A stretch of 64,000 nt of DNA from Hyphomicrobiales bacterium (GTDB lineage: Bacteria; Pseudomonadota; Alphaproteobacteria; Rhizobiales; Rhizobiaceae), in assembly GCA_900465675.1 (NCBI GenBank), contig UBJR01000005.1:779115-843114 (forward strand), in the 5' to 3' direction. The position numbers and the translations under genes are program-made. This document shows, piece by piece, positions 18,373 to 27,022 of the stretch; the stretch's first letter is position 1; the number at the start of each line of letters is the position of its first letter. Under the pieces are notes generated by a model. That model saw only the letters and a list, made by a program, of their open reading frames with translations. It ran no database searches and was not told where the DNA came from.

Positions 18373-19125
18373 CTACTTGGCTTCTACGCCGTTGCGGCTT
18401 TCCAGCCGGTAGCGGTGGCCAGGATAGATGAGGCGCGCGACGGACACGACGCCGCGTGAAGACCATGTCCGCCGGCGGATTGTCAGGCAGGGTTCGGACT
18501 TCAGGATCGTCAGCAGCTTGCATTCCCAAGGCTGCGGCATGACCGCCTCGACAATGTGTTCCGAGCCCGTCAGCGGTGCGACTTCCGAGAGGTAAGCGTT
18601 CGGCGTCTTGCTGCGGAAATCCTGAGTAAGGTAATCAGGGGCGGCATCCGGGTGGACGTGGCGGTCCTCGATCTGCACCGGGACGCCGTTTTCGCTGTGG
18701 ACGACGAGTGAATGGAACACCGCCGAGCCGATCTCCAGACCCAATGCATCCGCCATTTCAGGCGATGCAGTCTCCTGCGCCAGCACGATAACCGCCGCTT
18801 CATGGGCGTGGCCGCGCTCGGCGATCTCCTCGGCGATGTTGCGCACTTCGAAGAGGGCGGAGACGCCCTTGCGTTCGGCAACGAACGAACCGACGCCTTG
18901 AATACGCACCAGTTCGCCCTCGCTGGCAAGCTCGCGAAGCGCCCGGTTGGCGGTCATCTTGCTGACGCCGAGTTCGACAACTAGCTCGTTTTCCGACGGT
19001 ACGCGGTATTTGGGCGGCCACTCGCCGCTGTGAATCCTGTCGAGAATGATCTGCTTGACGCCCGCATAAAGCGGGGTCGCGTCATTCTCGGCCAATTCCC
19101 GCTTCATTTCACCGGCACGTTTCAT
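18373..19125 (-). CDS. GntR-family regulator, HutC subfamily
   Basis: 250 residues. The winged helix-turn-helix lies at about residues 20-85 (YRVPSENELVVELGVSKMTANRALRELASEGELVR). The C-terminal UTRA ligand domain spans about 105-240, as in HutC, which binds urocanate. The gene is divergent from the amino-acid ABC transporter and MIO-less lyase operon, so it probably represses that operon and responds to a product such as a urocanate analogue. AAGGGA precedes the ATG. Identity with the true histidine-utilisation repressor is not certain, because no hutU, hutI or hutG is present. Confidence 0.85.
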   Translation of the reverse strand: MKRAGEMKRELAENDATPLYAGVKQIILDRIHSGEWPPKYRVPSENELVVELGVSKMTANRALRELASEGELVRIQGVGSFVAERKGVSALFEVRNIAEEIAERGHAHEAAVIVLAQETASPEMADALGLEIGSAVFHSLVVHSENGVPVQIEDRHVHPDAAPDYLTQDFRSKTPNAYLSEVAPLTGSEHIVEAVMPQPWECKLLTILKSEPCLTIRRRTWSSRGVVSVARLIYPGHRYRLESRNGVEAK

Positions 19126-19195
19126 TGCCTAATCCCTTGGCATCGACAGCAATTGCCGCAAAACTCAACTTTCCATCTTGCATATCACAAAATTA

Positions 19196-19216
19196 TTCAT
19201 ATGGTACCCTATACAA
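19196..19216. promoter_or_regulatory. Possible HutC-like operator or promoter region
   Basis: An AT-rich imperfect palindrome with half sites TTCATAT and ATACAA lies in the 179-base gap between the divergent regulator and transporter genes. HutC-type proteins bind AT-rich palindromes with TATACA-like halves. The match is loose. Confidence 0.3.
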
Positions 19217-19304
19217 CCTTCGGCGAGATATGATCTTCGCAAAAGGCAAGCCGGCGGAGATCGGCAGGAAAGACGGTCAATCGAATTTCAGAGGAGTTTG
19301 GAAC

Positions 19305-20144
19305 ATGAAATTGCATAGCATCATCGTGTCTGGAGCGGTGGCAATCTCCGCTCTCGCAACGCCGGTTCTCGGCAAGGACTGGAAGACTGCGACGATTACC
19401 CTCGAGGGTGCCTACGCACCCTGGAACATGACGAATGCCGACGGCACGCTAGGCGGCTTCGAGCCGGAACTGGCCAAGGTGCTCTGCGAGCGCGCCAAGA
19501 TCGAATGCAAGCTTGTCGCGTCCGACTGGGACGGCATGATCCCGGCGCTGAATGCCGGCAAATTCGATGTGATCATGGATGCGCTGTCGATCACCGAAGA
19601 GCGCAAGAAGATCATCGACTTCACCGTTCCCTATGCCGCGACGCCTGCCGCTTTCGCGACCGCCAAGGATAGCCCGCTGGCAAATGCCGCCGGTACCGGC
19701 GTGACGATCAAGATGACGCCCGGCCAGACCGGCGTGAAGGAAATCGATGCGCTGAAGGAAGCCTTCAAGGGCAAGACGATCGGCATCCAGGCCGCGACCG
19801 TCTATGCGAAGTTCGTCTATGACAACTTCGGCTCGATCGCCGAAATCCGCGAATACAAGACCGGCGCCGACCGCGATCTCGATCTGCAGAACGGCCGTAT
19901 CGATCTCGGCTTCGACGACGCGGTCTATTTCAACAACGCATTCGCGTCGGCAAACGATACGCTTGCCTTCACCGGCCCGGAAATCGCCGGCTCGATCTGG
20001 GGCGAGGGCGAAGGTCTCGGCATCCGGAAGGAAGACACCGACCTGCGCGACAAGTTCAGCGAAGCCATCAAGTCCGCGCTGGCCGACGGTACCGTCAAGA
20101 CCCTCTCGATGAAGTGGTTCAAGGTCGACGTCAGCCCGCAATAA
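19305..20144 (+). CDS. Polar amino-acid ABC transporter, periplasmic binding protein
   Basis: 279 residues. A signal peptide (MKLHSIIVSGAVAISALATP, cleavage near GKDW) leads into an SBP_bac_3 domain with EGAYAPWNMTNADGTLGGFEPEL and the ligand-region motif DWDGMIPALNAGKFDVIMDALSIT. The family binds Lys/Arg/Orn, His, opines or octopine-like compounds. GAGGAG before this ATG fixes the start. It leads an operon with two permeases, an ATPase and catabolic enzymes, so the ligand is presumably the lyase substrate, possibly an N-methylated histidine-type compound. Confidence 0.92.
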   Translation: MKLHSIIVSGAVAISALATPVLGKDWKTATITLEGAYAPWNMTNADGTLGGFEPELAKVLCERAKIECKLVASDWDGMIPALNAGKFDVIMDALSITEERKKIIDFTVPYAATPAAFATAKDSPLANAAGTGVTIKMTPGQTGVKEIDALKEAFKGKTIGIQAATVYAKFVYDNFGSIAEIREYKTGADRDLDLQNGRIDLGFDDAVYFNNAFASANDTLAFTGPEIAGSIWGEGEGLGIRKEDTDLRDKFSEAIKSALADGTVKTLSMKWFKVDVSPQ

Positions 20145-20170
20145 GCAACCTTCGGGCTATCACCGATACG

Positions 20171-20193
20171 GTCTCCGGCACCTTGCCGGAGAC
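20171..20193 (+). terminator. Intra-operon stem-loop after the binding-protein gene
   Basis: GTCTCCGGC pairs perfectly with GCCGGAGAC around a five-base loop, 26 bases after the binding-protein stop and 50 bases before the permease start. There is no T-run. Such hairpins often stabilise the upstream binding-protein mRNA or attenuate the downstream genes. Confidence 0.6.
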
Positions 20194-20243
20194 GCCTGTG
20201 ATAATCTCGACGCCTGAAGCTGCTATCGACGGGAACGGACGCA

Positions 20244-20969
20244 ATGGGAACCTTGGGACTCTTGGGCTTCGGCTCGAACGGATGGGGCGCATTGTTGCTT
20301 GTTGCAACCTTGATGACGCTCGCCGTGACCGCGACTGCGCTGGCGATCGGCGCCGTACTCGGCACCATCATCGCCTCGACCAAACTCTCCGGCAATATGC
20401 TGCTGGTGACGCTCGGCAATATCTATACGACCGTGTTTCGCGGCGTGCCTGAATTGCTGATCATCTATTTGATCTATTTCGGCGGCTCGGCGGCGGTGAC
20501 ATCCGTCGGTCAATGGCTAGGCTACGAGGGCTTCCTCGGCCTGCCCTCCTTTGCCGCCGGCGCCCTTGCCGTCGGCATCATCTCCGGCGCCTATCAGGCG
20601 GAAGTCTATCGCGGCGCCTTTCTGGCGATCTCCAAGGGAGAGCTGGAAGCGGCCTCGGCGATCGGCATGCCGCGCGCGCTGCGCCTGCGGCGCGTCATCA
20701 TTCCGCAGGTCCTGCGCTTCGCGATCCCCGGTCTCGGCAATGTCTGGCAGCTAAGCCTCAAGGATTCGGCGCTGATCTCCGTCACCGGTCTCGCCGAGCT
20801 GATGCGCACCAGCCAGGTGGCCGCAGGCTCGACGCGTCAGTATTTCCTGTTTTTCATCGCCGGCGGCCTTCTCTATCTGTTGCTCACCAGTCTCTCGGAC
20901 CGGATCTTCAACACCGCCGAACGGCGCGCAAACCGCAGTATGCCTGCGTCGGCGATGGGGCAAGCGTGA
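20244..20969 (+). CDS. Polar amino-acid ABC transporter permease, HisQ-like
   Basis: 241 residues with about five transmembrane helices and the HisQ/HisM-type topology. The ATPase-docking EAA loop reads ISKGELEAASAIGMPRALRLRRVIIPQ. It pairs with the next permease to form the membrane channel. Its stop overlaps the next start by one base (TGATG), which indicates translational coupling. Confidence 0.92.
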   Translation: MGTLGLLGFGSNGWGALLLVATLMTLAVTATALAIGAVLGTIIASTKLSGNMLLVTLGNIYTTVFRGVPELLIIYLIYFGGSAAVTSVGQWLGYEGFLGLPSFAAGALAVGIISGAYQAEVYRGAFLAISKGELEAASAIGMPRALRLRRVIIPQVLRFAIPGLGNVWQLSLKDSALISVTGLAELMRTSQVAAGSTRQYFLFFIAGGLLYLLLTSLSDRIFNTAERRANRSMPASAMGQA

Positions 20970-21673
20970 TGGATTTCGAATTTCTGTTCTCCACCATGGT
21001 GACGCTGCTGAAAGCAGTGCCGACGACGCTGATCCTGTTTTCGCTGTCGATCTTTTTCGGCGGCCTGCTGGCGCTCGTCATCGTCTCGCTTCGCGTCAGC
21101 GGCAATCCGTTGCTGGCCGGTTTCGCCAAGGGCTACATCTTCATCTTCCGCGGCTCCCCGCTGCTGATCCAGATGTTCCTGGTCTTTTACGGGCTTGGTC
21201 AGTTCGGCGTCATCCGCTACTCCTTCCTCTGGCCCTTCCTGCGCGAGCCAATGGTCTGCGCCGTGCTTTCGCTGGCGCTCTGCACGGCAGGCTACTCTGC
21301 GGAAATCTTCCGCAGCGGCATCCGCGCCGTCTCGCCAAAGGAAATCGAGGCGGCCCGCGCCATCGGCATGCCGCGCATGCTGATGATCCGGCGGATCATC
21401 GCGCCCATCGCCTTCCGTCATGCGCTGCCTGCCTATTCCACCGAGATCGTGCTGATGATGAAATCGACAGCGCTCGCAAGCCTCGTCACCGTCTGGGAAG
21501 TCACCGGCGTCGCGCAGCGGCTGATTTCGCAGACCTATCGCACCATGGAAGTCTTCCTGTGCGCCGCCATCATCTACCTGGTGCTGAACTTCATCATCCT
21601 GCAGGCCATGGCGCTGCTCGAATATTCACTCTCCAAACACCGCCGCGCCATCCCGCCGGCACTCAAGGCCTAA
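20969..21673 (+). CDS. Polar amino-acid ABC transporter permease, HisM-like
   Basis: 234 residues with about five membrane helices (starting MDFEFLFSTMVTLLKAVPTT). The EAA loop reads VSPKEIEAARAIGMPRMLMIRRIIAP. It is the second half of the heterodimeric channel. The start shares a base with the stop of the HisQ-like gene; a longer reading upstream is only an open frame inside that gene. Confidence 0.92.
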   Translation: MDFEFLFSTMVTLLKAVPTTLILFSLSIFFGGLLALVIVSLRVSGNPLLAGFAKGYIFIFRGSPLLIQMFLVFYGLGQFGVIRYSFLWPFLREPMVCAVLSLALCTAGYSAEIFRSGIRAVSPKEIEAARAIGMPRMLMIRRIIAPIAFRHALPAYSTEIVLMMKSTALASLVTVWEVTGVAQRLISQTYRTMEVFLCAAIIYLVLNFIILQAMALLEYSLSKHRRAIPPALKA

Positions 21674-21685
21674 GGAGCAACCGCG

Positions 21686-22462
21686 ATGCCCGGTGTGACA
21701 CGCCTTTCCGTTCGCAACATCCGCAAGAGCTTCGGCACCCATGAGGTCCTGCGCGGCATTTCCCTTGAGGCCCAGGACGGCGATGTTATTTCGCTGCTCG
21801 GCGCTTCCGGCTCGGGAAAGTCGACCTTCCTGCGCTGTATCAATCTCCTGGAAACCGCGAGCGATGGCGAGATCTGGGTCGATGGCGAGCAAATCCGCAT
21901 GGTGCACAAGAACGGCAGCAGCCGTCCTGCCAGCCAGAAGCAGGTCGACCACATCCGTTCCGAACTCGGCATGGTGTTCCAGAGCTTCAACCTCTGGTCT
22001 CACATGACCATCCTGCAGAATGTCATCGAGGGGCCGGTCCACGTTTTGAAGCGCCCGAAGGCCGAGTGTATTGCCGAGGCCGAGGCGCTTCTGGAAAAGG
22101 TCGGCATCGCCGACAAGCGCCATGCCTATCCGGCGCATCTTTCCGGCGGCCAGCAGCAGCGTGCCGCGATCGCTCGCGCCCTTGCCATGAAGCCAAAGGT
22201 CATGCTGTTCGATGAGCCGACATCGGCGCTCGATCCGGAATTGGTCGGCGAAGTGCTGCGCGTCATGCGCGCGCTGGCCGAGGAAGGCATGACGATGCTC
22301 GTCGTCACCCACGAGATGAGCTTTGCCCGCAACGTTTCCAACCGCGTCGTCTTCATGCGCGAAGGCCTGATCGAAAGCAGCGGCGCGCCCGACGATATGT
22401 TCGGCAGTGCGGCCACGCCGGCCTTCCGCCAGTTCATCGGCCATTTCGGAACCGGGCAATGA
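21686..22462 (+). CDS. Polar amino-acid ABC transporter ATPase, HisP/OccP-like
   Basis: 258 residues. Walker A is GASGSGKST, the signature is [15 protein letters not shown], Walker B is [12 protein letters not shown] and the switch histidine lies in VVTHEMSFA. The insert [32 protein letters not shown] is typical of HisP and OccP. It energises import by the two permeases. Its stop overlaps the lyase start by four bases, tying transport and catabolism into one message. Confidence 0.94.
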   Translation: MPGVTRLSVRNIRKSFGTHEVLRGISLEAQDGDVISLLGASGSGKSTFLRCINLLETASDGEIWVDGEQIRMVHKNGSSRPASQKQVDHIRSELGMVFQSFNLWSHMTILQNVIEGPVHVLKRPKAECIAEAEALLEKVGIADKRHAYPAHLSGGQQQRAAIARALAMKPKVMLFDEPTSALDPELVGEVLRVMRALAEEGMTMLVVTHEMSFARNVSNRVVFMREGLIESSGAPDDMFGSAATPAFRQFIGHFGTGQ

Positions 22463-23946
22463 CCATCGTCCTGCATGAACGTCTGTCGTGGCGCGATGTC
22501 GCCCGCGTTGGCGAGGGTGAAGCTCTGGCCTTGTCGGCCGCAGCACGCGACCGTGTCGCCCGCGCCAGACAGATCGTGGAGAGCATCGTCGAAAGCGGCG
22601 TCAGGGCTTATGGCATTAATACCGGGGTCGGCGCGTTGTCCGACACGGTCGTTGACCGCACCTCGCAGAGCCGCCTGTCGCGCAATATCATTCTGAGCCA
22701 TGCCTGCGGTGTCGGTCCTCTGCTGGCGCCGCGCGAAGTGCGCGCGATCATCGCTGCGCAGATCGCCAATTTCGGCCACGGCCATTCCGGCGTGCGCCCT
22801 GAAATCCTCGAACATCTCACGGCATTCCTCGCGAAGGACTGCATTCCCGATGTGCCGTCCAGGGGATCGGCCGGATATCTCACCCACAACGCCCATTCGG
22901 CTCTAGTGCTGATCGGAGAGGGCCATGCAACCGTCGGCGGGCGGCGCATGACGGGGCGCGAGGCACTTCTCGCGATCGGGCTCGCGCCGCTTGTGCTTCA
23001 AGCCAAGGAAGGCCTGAGCCTCGTCAACGGAACGGCCTGCGCAACGGGCTTGTCTTCCGTTGCCCTGTCCCGCGCCGAACGGCTGCTCGATTGGGCCGAC
23101 GCCGCCGCAGCGCTGACGCTCGAAGCTGTCGGCTGCCAGATAGCCGCTTTTGAGAAATCAGTGCTGTCGCTCCGTCCTTCCAAAGGTATTGCGAAGGTAG
23201 GCGGGCGCTTACGCTCCCGGTTAAAGGGCAGCGCGCTGGTCGACGCCGCCAAGGGCAAACGGACGCAGGACGCGCTCAGCCTCCGCTCGGTGCCCCACGC
23301 CCACGGCGCTGCGTGGGACGTGTTCGAGGAGACGGCCCGGATCGTCGATCAGGAGCTGGCTTCCGTGACCGACAACCCCGCGATCTCCGGGACGCCGGAT
23401 CGTCCCGTGGTGTCCTCCGAAGCGCATGCCGTGGCGCCCGCCCTGGCGCAGGCCGCCGATGCTCTCGCAATCGCGATCGCGCAGATCGGCGCAATGAGCG
23501 AGCGGCGCGCGGACAGGCTGGTCAATCCGCTTGTCAGCGGGTTGCCGCCGTTTCTCGCCAGCGATGCCGGCAGCCATTCGGGCTTCATGATCGCGCAATA
23601 TACCGCTGTGGCACTTGCCAACGAAAATCGCCGTCTCGCGGCACCCGCCTCGCTCGACGGCGGCATCACCTCCGGTTTGCAGGAGGACTTCCTGGCCCAT
23701 CCGACGGCGGCGGCAAACAAGCTGCTCGCCATCATCGATAACGCCGAATATATCTTGGCTGTCGAACTGATGGCGGCAGCGCAGGCGCATGATTTCGTGG
23801 CCGTCAACGGTGCACGCGCCACCGGAACCGGCGCCATTCACGCGATGGTGCGCGGCGTTGCAGGCCATTACCATGACGACCGGCCGTTGCATGGCGATAT
23901 CGAGGCGCTCCGAACCCTGATATCAACCCATCAGCCGGCCGAGTGA
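22459..23946 (+). CDS. Histidine ammonia-lyase homologue lacking the MIO-forming Ala-Ser-Gly triad
   Basis: 495 residues of the aromatic amino-acid ammonia-lyase fold. Conserved HAL features remain: YGINTGVG (51-58), [67 protein letters not shown] and the catalytic-region QED. In HAL the sequence [22 protein letters not shown] supplies Ala-Ser-Gly, which cyclises into the MIO cofactor. Here the equivalent is GSAG (136-139) joined directly to [15 protein letters not shown], an exact three-residue in-frame loss. The GGNFH active-site motif is also changed, to SSEAH. Normal HAL chemistry is therefore unlikely. Ergothionase, which eliminates trimethylamine from ergothioneine, is a known HAL relative without MIO, so elimination of a methylated amine is the best guess. 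The rest of the protein is intact, which argues against decay. Confidence 0.85.
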   Translation: MTIVLHERLSWRDVARVGEGEALALSAAARDRVARARQIVESIVESGVRAYGINTGVGALSDTVVDRTSQSRLSRNIILSHACGVGPLLAPREVRAIIAAQIANFGHGHSGVRPEILEHLTAFLAKDCIPDVPSRGSAGYLTHNAHSALVLIGEGHATVGGRRMTGREALLAIGLAPLVLQAKEGLSLVNGTACATGLSSVALSRAERLLDWADAAAALTLEAVGCQIAAFEKSVLSLRPSKGIAKVGGRLRSRLKGSALVDAAKGKRTQDALSLRSVPHAHGAAWDVFEETARIVDQELASVTDNPAISGTPDRPVVSSEAHAVAPALAQAADALAIAIAQIGAMSERRADRLVNPLVSGLPPFLASDAGSHSGFMIAQYTAVALANENRRLAAPASLDGGITSGLQEDFLAHPTAAANKLLAIIDNAEYILAVELMAAAQAHDFVAVNGARATGTGAIHAMVRGVAGHYHDDRPLHGDIEALRTLISTHQPAE

Positions 23947-23950
23947 GAGA

Positions 23951-25099
23951 ATGGACATGTCTGCAGAATTCGATGTCGCCGTCATCGGTCTTGGTGCCAT
24001 GGGGAGTTCGGCCGCCGCCTTCGCGGCATCGCGCGGTGCCAAAGTCATCGGGCTCGAAGCCTATTTCCCGGCCCATGCGCTCAGCTCGTCGCATGGTGAC
24101 AGCCGTCTCATCCGGCTCGGCTATTTCGAAGACCCGTCCTATGTGCCGCTGCTGCAGCGTGCCTATGAAAACTGGCGGGCGCTGGAAGCACAGCTGCGAA
24201 CCGATATCCTGACCGTCACAGGCGTGCTGCAGATCGGCGCACCGGACAGCAAGATCGTCAGCGGAACGAAGGCATCCTGTGAGATGCATGGCCTGGCGCA
24301 TCAGATCCTCGACAAGCAGGAGATGGCGCGGCGGTTTCCGGCCTTTGCCCTCGATGACGGCGAGATCGGGCTGCTCGATCCGCAGGGCGGTTATGTCAAG
24401 CCTGAAGCCGCGATCATGGGCTACCTGAAGCTGGCCGCCGAACACGGTGCTGCGCTGCATTTCGGCGAACCGGTGCTTTCGATCGACCAGAGCGGCAATG
24501 GCGTGACGATCGTCTCGGGCACCGCGACCTACCGCGCACGCAAGGTCATCGTTGCGACCGGCGCCTGGATCGCCGAGCTCGTGCCGCAACTGCGGTCGCG
24601 TGCCGTGCCGATCCGCCAGGTGGTGGCCTGGTATCAGCCATCCGATGGCTTCGTTGCCGAGCCGCAGCGCATGCCCTGCTTCCTGCGGGATGACGGCGAG
24701 GGCGGATCCTATTTCGGTTTTCCGAATATCGGCATCGACGGCGTCAAGGTCGGCCGTCACGCGCATTTCCGCGAGCCGATCGATCCGCGTGCTCCCAATC
24801 CGCCCGTCAACGAGGCCGATACCGCGCTTCTTGACAGCTTCGTCCTCAAGCGTCTGCCGCATGCGGCTTCGATGCGGGTGCGGGCGACGACCTGCCGCTA
24901 CACGATGCTGCCGAGCGAGGACTTCCTGATCGATCATGTGCCGGGTGCGCCTGATGTCGTCGTCTCCTCCGCCTGCTCCGGCCACGGCTTCAAATTCACC
25001 AGCGTCATCGGCGAACTTCTGGCGGATCTCGCGCTGGAGGGCGGCAGCGCGCTGCCGCACGGCCTGTTCTCGTTTGCGCGGCACTTCCCGAACGGCTGA
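23951..25099 (+). CDS. FAD-dependent N-methyl amino acid oxidase (SolA/sarcosine-oxidase family)
   Basis: 382 residues of the DAO family. The N-terminal FAD motif is VAVIGLGAMGSSAA. The segment TTCRYTMLPSEDFLIDH carries Cys315, which aligns with the cysteine that covalently binds FAD in monomeric sarcosine oxidase and N-methyltryptophan oxidase, and SGHGFKF follows as in those enzymes. It probably oxidises an N-methyl group or a secondary amine to formaldehyde or an imine, with H2O2 release. It starts four bases after the MIO-less lyase. In that context the substrate may be a methylated amine or amino acid from the same pathway; this is inference. Confidence 0.85.
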   Translation: MDMSAEFDVAVIGLGAMGSSAAAFAASRGAKVIGLEAYFPAHALSSSHGDSRLIRLGYFEDPSYVPLLQRAYENWRALEAQLRTDILTVTGVLQIGAPDSKIVSGTKASCEMHGLAHQILDKQEMARRFPAFALDDGEIGLLDPQGGYVKPEAAIMGYLKLAAEHGAALHFGEPVLSIDQSGNGVTIVSGTATYRARKVIVATGAWIAELVPQLRSRAVPIRQVVAWYQPSDGFVAEPQRMPCFLRDDGEGGSYFGFPNIGIDGVKVGRHAHFREPIDPRAPNPPVNEADTALLDSFVLKRLPHAASMRVRATTCRYTMLPSEDFLIDHVPGAPDVVVSSACSGHGFKFTSVIGELLADLALEGGSALPHGLFSFARHFPNG

Positions 25100-25107
25100 G
25101 GCACAAG

Positions 25108-25926
25108 ATGCATCTTGTCTGCCTGGCAATGTATGTTACCCCGCCGCCGCTTGCCGCGGCGACCGCTGAACTCTGGGAGTTCCTGCGCGCATATCTCGCG
25201 CGCCCGGGTGTCTCAGGATTGCCGGATCGTCTGGATACCGATCTGGCCTATGACGAAGCCTGGCTTCGTCCCGACCTCCTGCTCTCGCAGACCTGCGGCT
25301 ATCCCTATGTGACACAGCTACGGGGCAGGGTCCGCCTCGTCGCAACGCCAGTCTACAGCCATCCGGGCTGCGACGGGCCGCTGATGCGCAGCGTCATCGT
25401 CGTCAGACGCGACTCGGTTTTTGCTGCGATCGAAGATCTGCGTGGCGCAGTCGCGGCGATCAATAGCCCGACCAGCAATTCCGGCGCCAATCTCCTGCGC
25501 GCCGCCGTTACTCCTCTTGCCCGGGAGGGGCGCTTCTTTGCTGCCTTTATCGAGACGGGAAGCCATGGCGCCAGCATCGATGCGGTTGCCCAGGGCCGCG
25601 CCGATTGTGCGGCCATCGATTGCGTTACACTTGCAAATATCCAACGCTTCGACCGTGAGCGCGTGACTGAAATCCGGCAGCTTGCGCTCACGCCTGCCAG
25701 TCCCGGGTTGCCCTTCATCACGTCTGGCGGTGCAACCGACGAACAGGTTGAGCTGCTTCGTGAAGCGCTCATGGCCTCGATCCGCGCGCCATTTCTTGCG
25801 GTGGCGCGCGATACGATGGGGCTGGTCGATTTCGACATCCTGCCGGACGCCCGTTACGAAGTGCTGCTGACGCTTGCCAAGCAGGCCGAGGAATTCGGCT
25901 ACCGCGATTTCGACAGGCTGAAATGA
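25108..25926 (+). CDS. PhnD-like substrate-binding-fold protein without signal peptide
   Basis: 272 residues resembling the PhnD/SsuA/transferrin-like class II periplasmic binding fold. Family-like segments include SQTCGYPYVTQLRGRVRLVATPVY near residues 60-83 and AAINSPTSNSGANLLRAAV, then SIDAVAQGRADCAAIDCVTLANI. There is no recognisable signal sequence, so the protein may act in the cytoplasm as a ligand-binding or enzymatic domain. GAGG six bases upstream supports the start, and an alternative ATG lies seven codons later. It is the last gene of the lyase operon. The role is unknown. Confidence 0.75.
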   Translation: MHLVCLAMYVTPPPLAAATAELWEFLRAYLARPGVSGLPDRLDTDLAYDEAWLRPDLLLSQTCGYPYVTQLRGRVRLVATPVYSHPGCDGPLMRSVIVVRRDSVFAAIEDLRGAVAAINSPTSNSGANLLRAAVTPLAREGRFFAAFIETGSHGASIDAVAQGRADCAAIDCVTLANIQRFDRERVTEIRQLALTPASPGLPFITSGGATDEQVELLREALMASIRAPFLAVARDTMGLVDFDILPDARYEVLLTLAKQAEEFGYRDFDRLK

Positions 25927-25947
25927 GCGCCGCCTTCCCGGCGGCGC
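25927..25947. terminator. Bidirectional terminator hairpin between convergent operons
   Basis: GCGCCGCC pairs with GGCGGCGC around a five-base loop, directly after the stop of the PhnD-like gene and six bases before the end of the convergent sugar ATPase gene. A short pyrimidine tract follows on the plus strand. Confidence 0.6.
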
Positions 25948-25953
25948 GCTTCC

Positions 25954-27012
25954 TCAGCCGATCCTGTTGCCCGACGCCGCGTCGAAGATGTGAACGGCGC
26001 CTTTGGTGAGGGTCAGTGTCTGTTTGCTGCCGACATCGAACCATGGCCGTTCGCGAAGCACCACCGAGACGAGTTGATCGCCGAGCTTGAGCTCGATGAA
26101 GGCTTCGGAGCCGGTCGGCTCGATATTCTCGACGGTTGCGTGCAGGTCGCCTTCTGCCCCAAGGCCGATTTCTTCCGGCCGCTTGCCGATCAGCAGCTTC
26201 TGGCCTTCCTGAACAGCTGATGGCGCTGCAAGTCCCGACGGTTGGCCATTCTGCAGGATCAGTTTGCCGCCGGTGACGGTTGCCGGGAACAGGTTCATCG
26301 CCGGCGAGCCGATGAACTGGGCGACGAAGGCATTGGCCGGGCGGTCGTAGAGTTCCAGTGGCGTGCCGATCTGCTCGATGCGGCCCGCCTGCATGACGAC
26401 GATCCGGTCGGCCATGGTCATTGCCTCCACCTGGTCGTGGGTGACGTAGACCATGGTGGTGCCGAGGCGGCGGTGCAGGCTCTTGATTTCGCCGCGCATC
26501 TGCACGCGCAGCTTGGCGTCGAGGTTCGACAGCGGTTCGTCGAAGAGGAAGACCTGCGGATTGCGGACGATGGAACGGCCCATCGCGACGCGCTGGCGCT
26601 GGCCGCCGGACAGTGCCTTCGGCTTGCGCTGCAGCAGGCTTTCCAGGCCGAGAATCTCGGCCGCTTCGCGGACCTTCTTTTCCTTCTCAGCCTTGCCGGC
26701 GCCCGCCAGCGTCAGCGAGAAGGCCATGTTTTCCTCGACGGTCATATGCGGGTAGAGCGCATAGTTCTGGAACACCATCGAGATGTCGCGGCTCTTCGGG
26801 GGTAGGGTGTTGACCACCTTGCCGCCGATCGAGATCGTTCCGCCCGAAATGTCCTCAAGACCGGCGATCATCCGCAGCAGCGTGGACTTGCCGCAACCCG
26901 ACGGGCCGACCAGGACGACGAATTCGCCGTCACCGATCGCCGCATCGATCCCGTGAATGACCTCGGCGCTGCCGTAGCGCTTGACGACCTTGTCGATCGT
27001 GACACTTGCCAT
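25954..27012 (-). CDS. Sugar ABC transporter ATPase, UgpC/MalK type
   Basis: 352 residues. Walker A is GPSGCGKST, the signature is LSGGQRQRVAMGRSIVR, Walker B is VFLFDEPLSNLD and the switch is YVTHDQVEAMTMADR. A C-terminal TOBE/OB regulatory domain covers about residues 240-350. The length and the SNLDAKLRVQMR segment identify the CUT1 family ATPases. It is the last gene of the LacI-controlled sugar operon, 10 bases after the ADP-ribosylglycohydrolase gene. AAGGAG precedes the start. Confidence 0.95.
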   Translation of the reverse strand: MASVTIDKVVKRYGSAEVIHGIDAAIGDGEFVVLVGPSGCGKSTLLRMIAGLEDISGGTISIGGKVVNTLPPKSRDISMVFQNYALYPHMTVEENMAFSLTLAGAGKAEKEKKVREAAEILGLESLLQRKPKALSGGQRQRVAMGRSIVRNPQVFLFDEPLSNLDAKLRVQMRGEIKSLHRRLGTTMVYVTHDQVEAMTMADRIVVMQAGRIEQIGTPLELYDRPANAFVAQFIGSPAMNLFPATVTGGKLILQNGQPSGLAAPSAVQEGQKLLIGKRPEEIGLGAEGDLHATVENIEPTGSEAFIELKLGDQLVSVVLRERPWFDVGSKQTLTLTKGAVHIFDAASGNRIG

Positions 27013-27022
27013 GGGGATCTCC

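Noticed and set aside
22459..23946. Calling the lyase hutH and the operon a histidine utilisation operon
   Set aside because: The Ala-Ser-Gly triad is missing and no other hut enzyme is present, so the name would suggest a reaction the protein probably cannot do.
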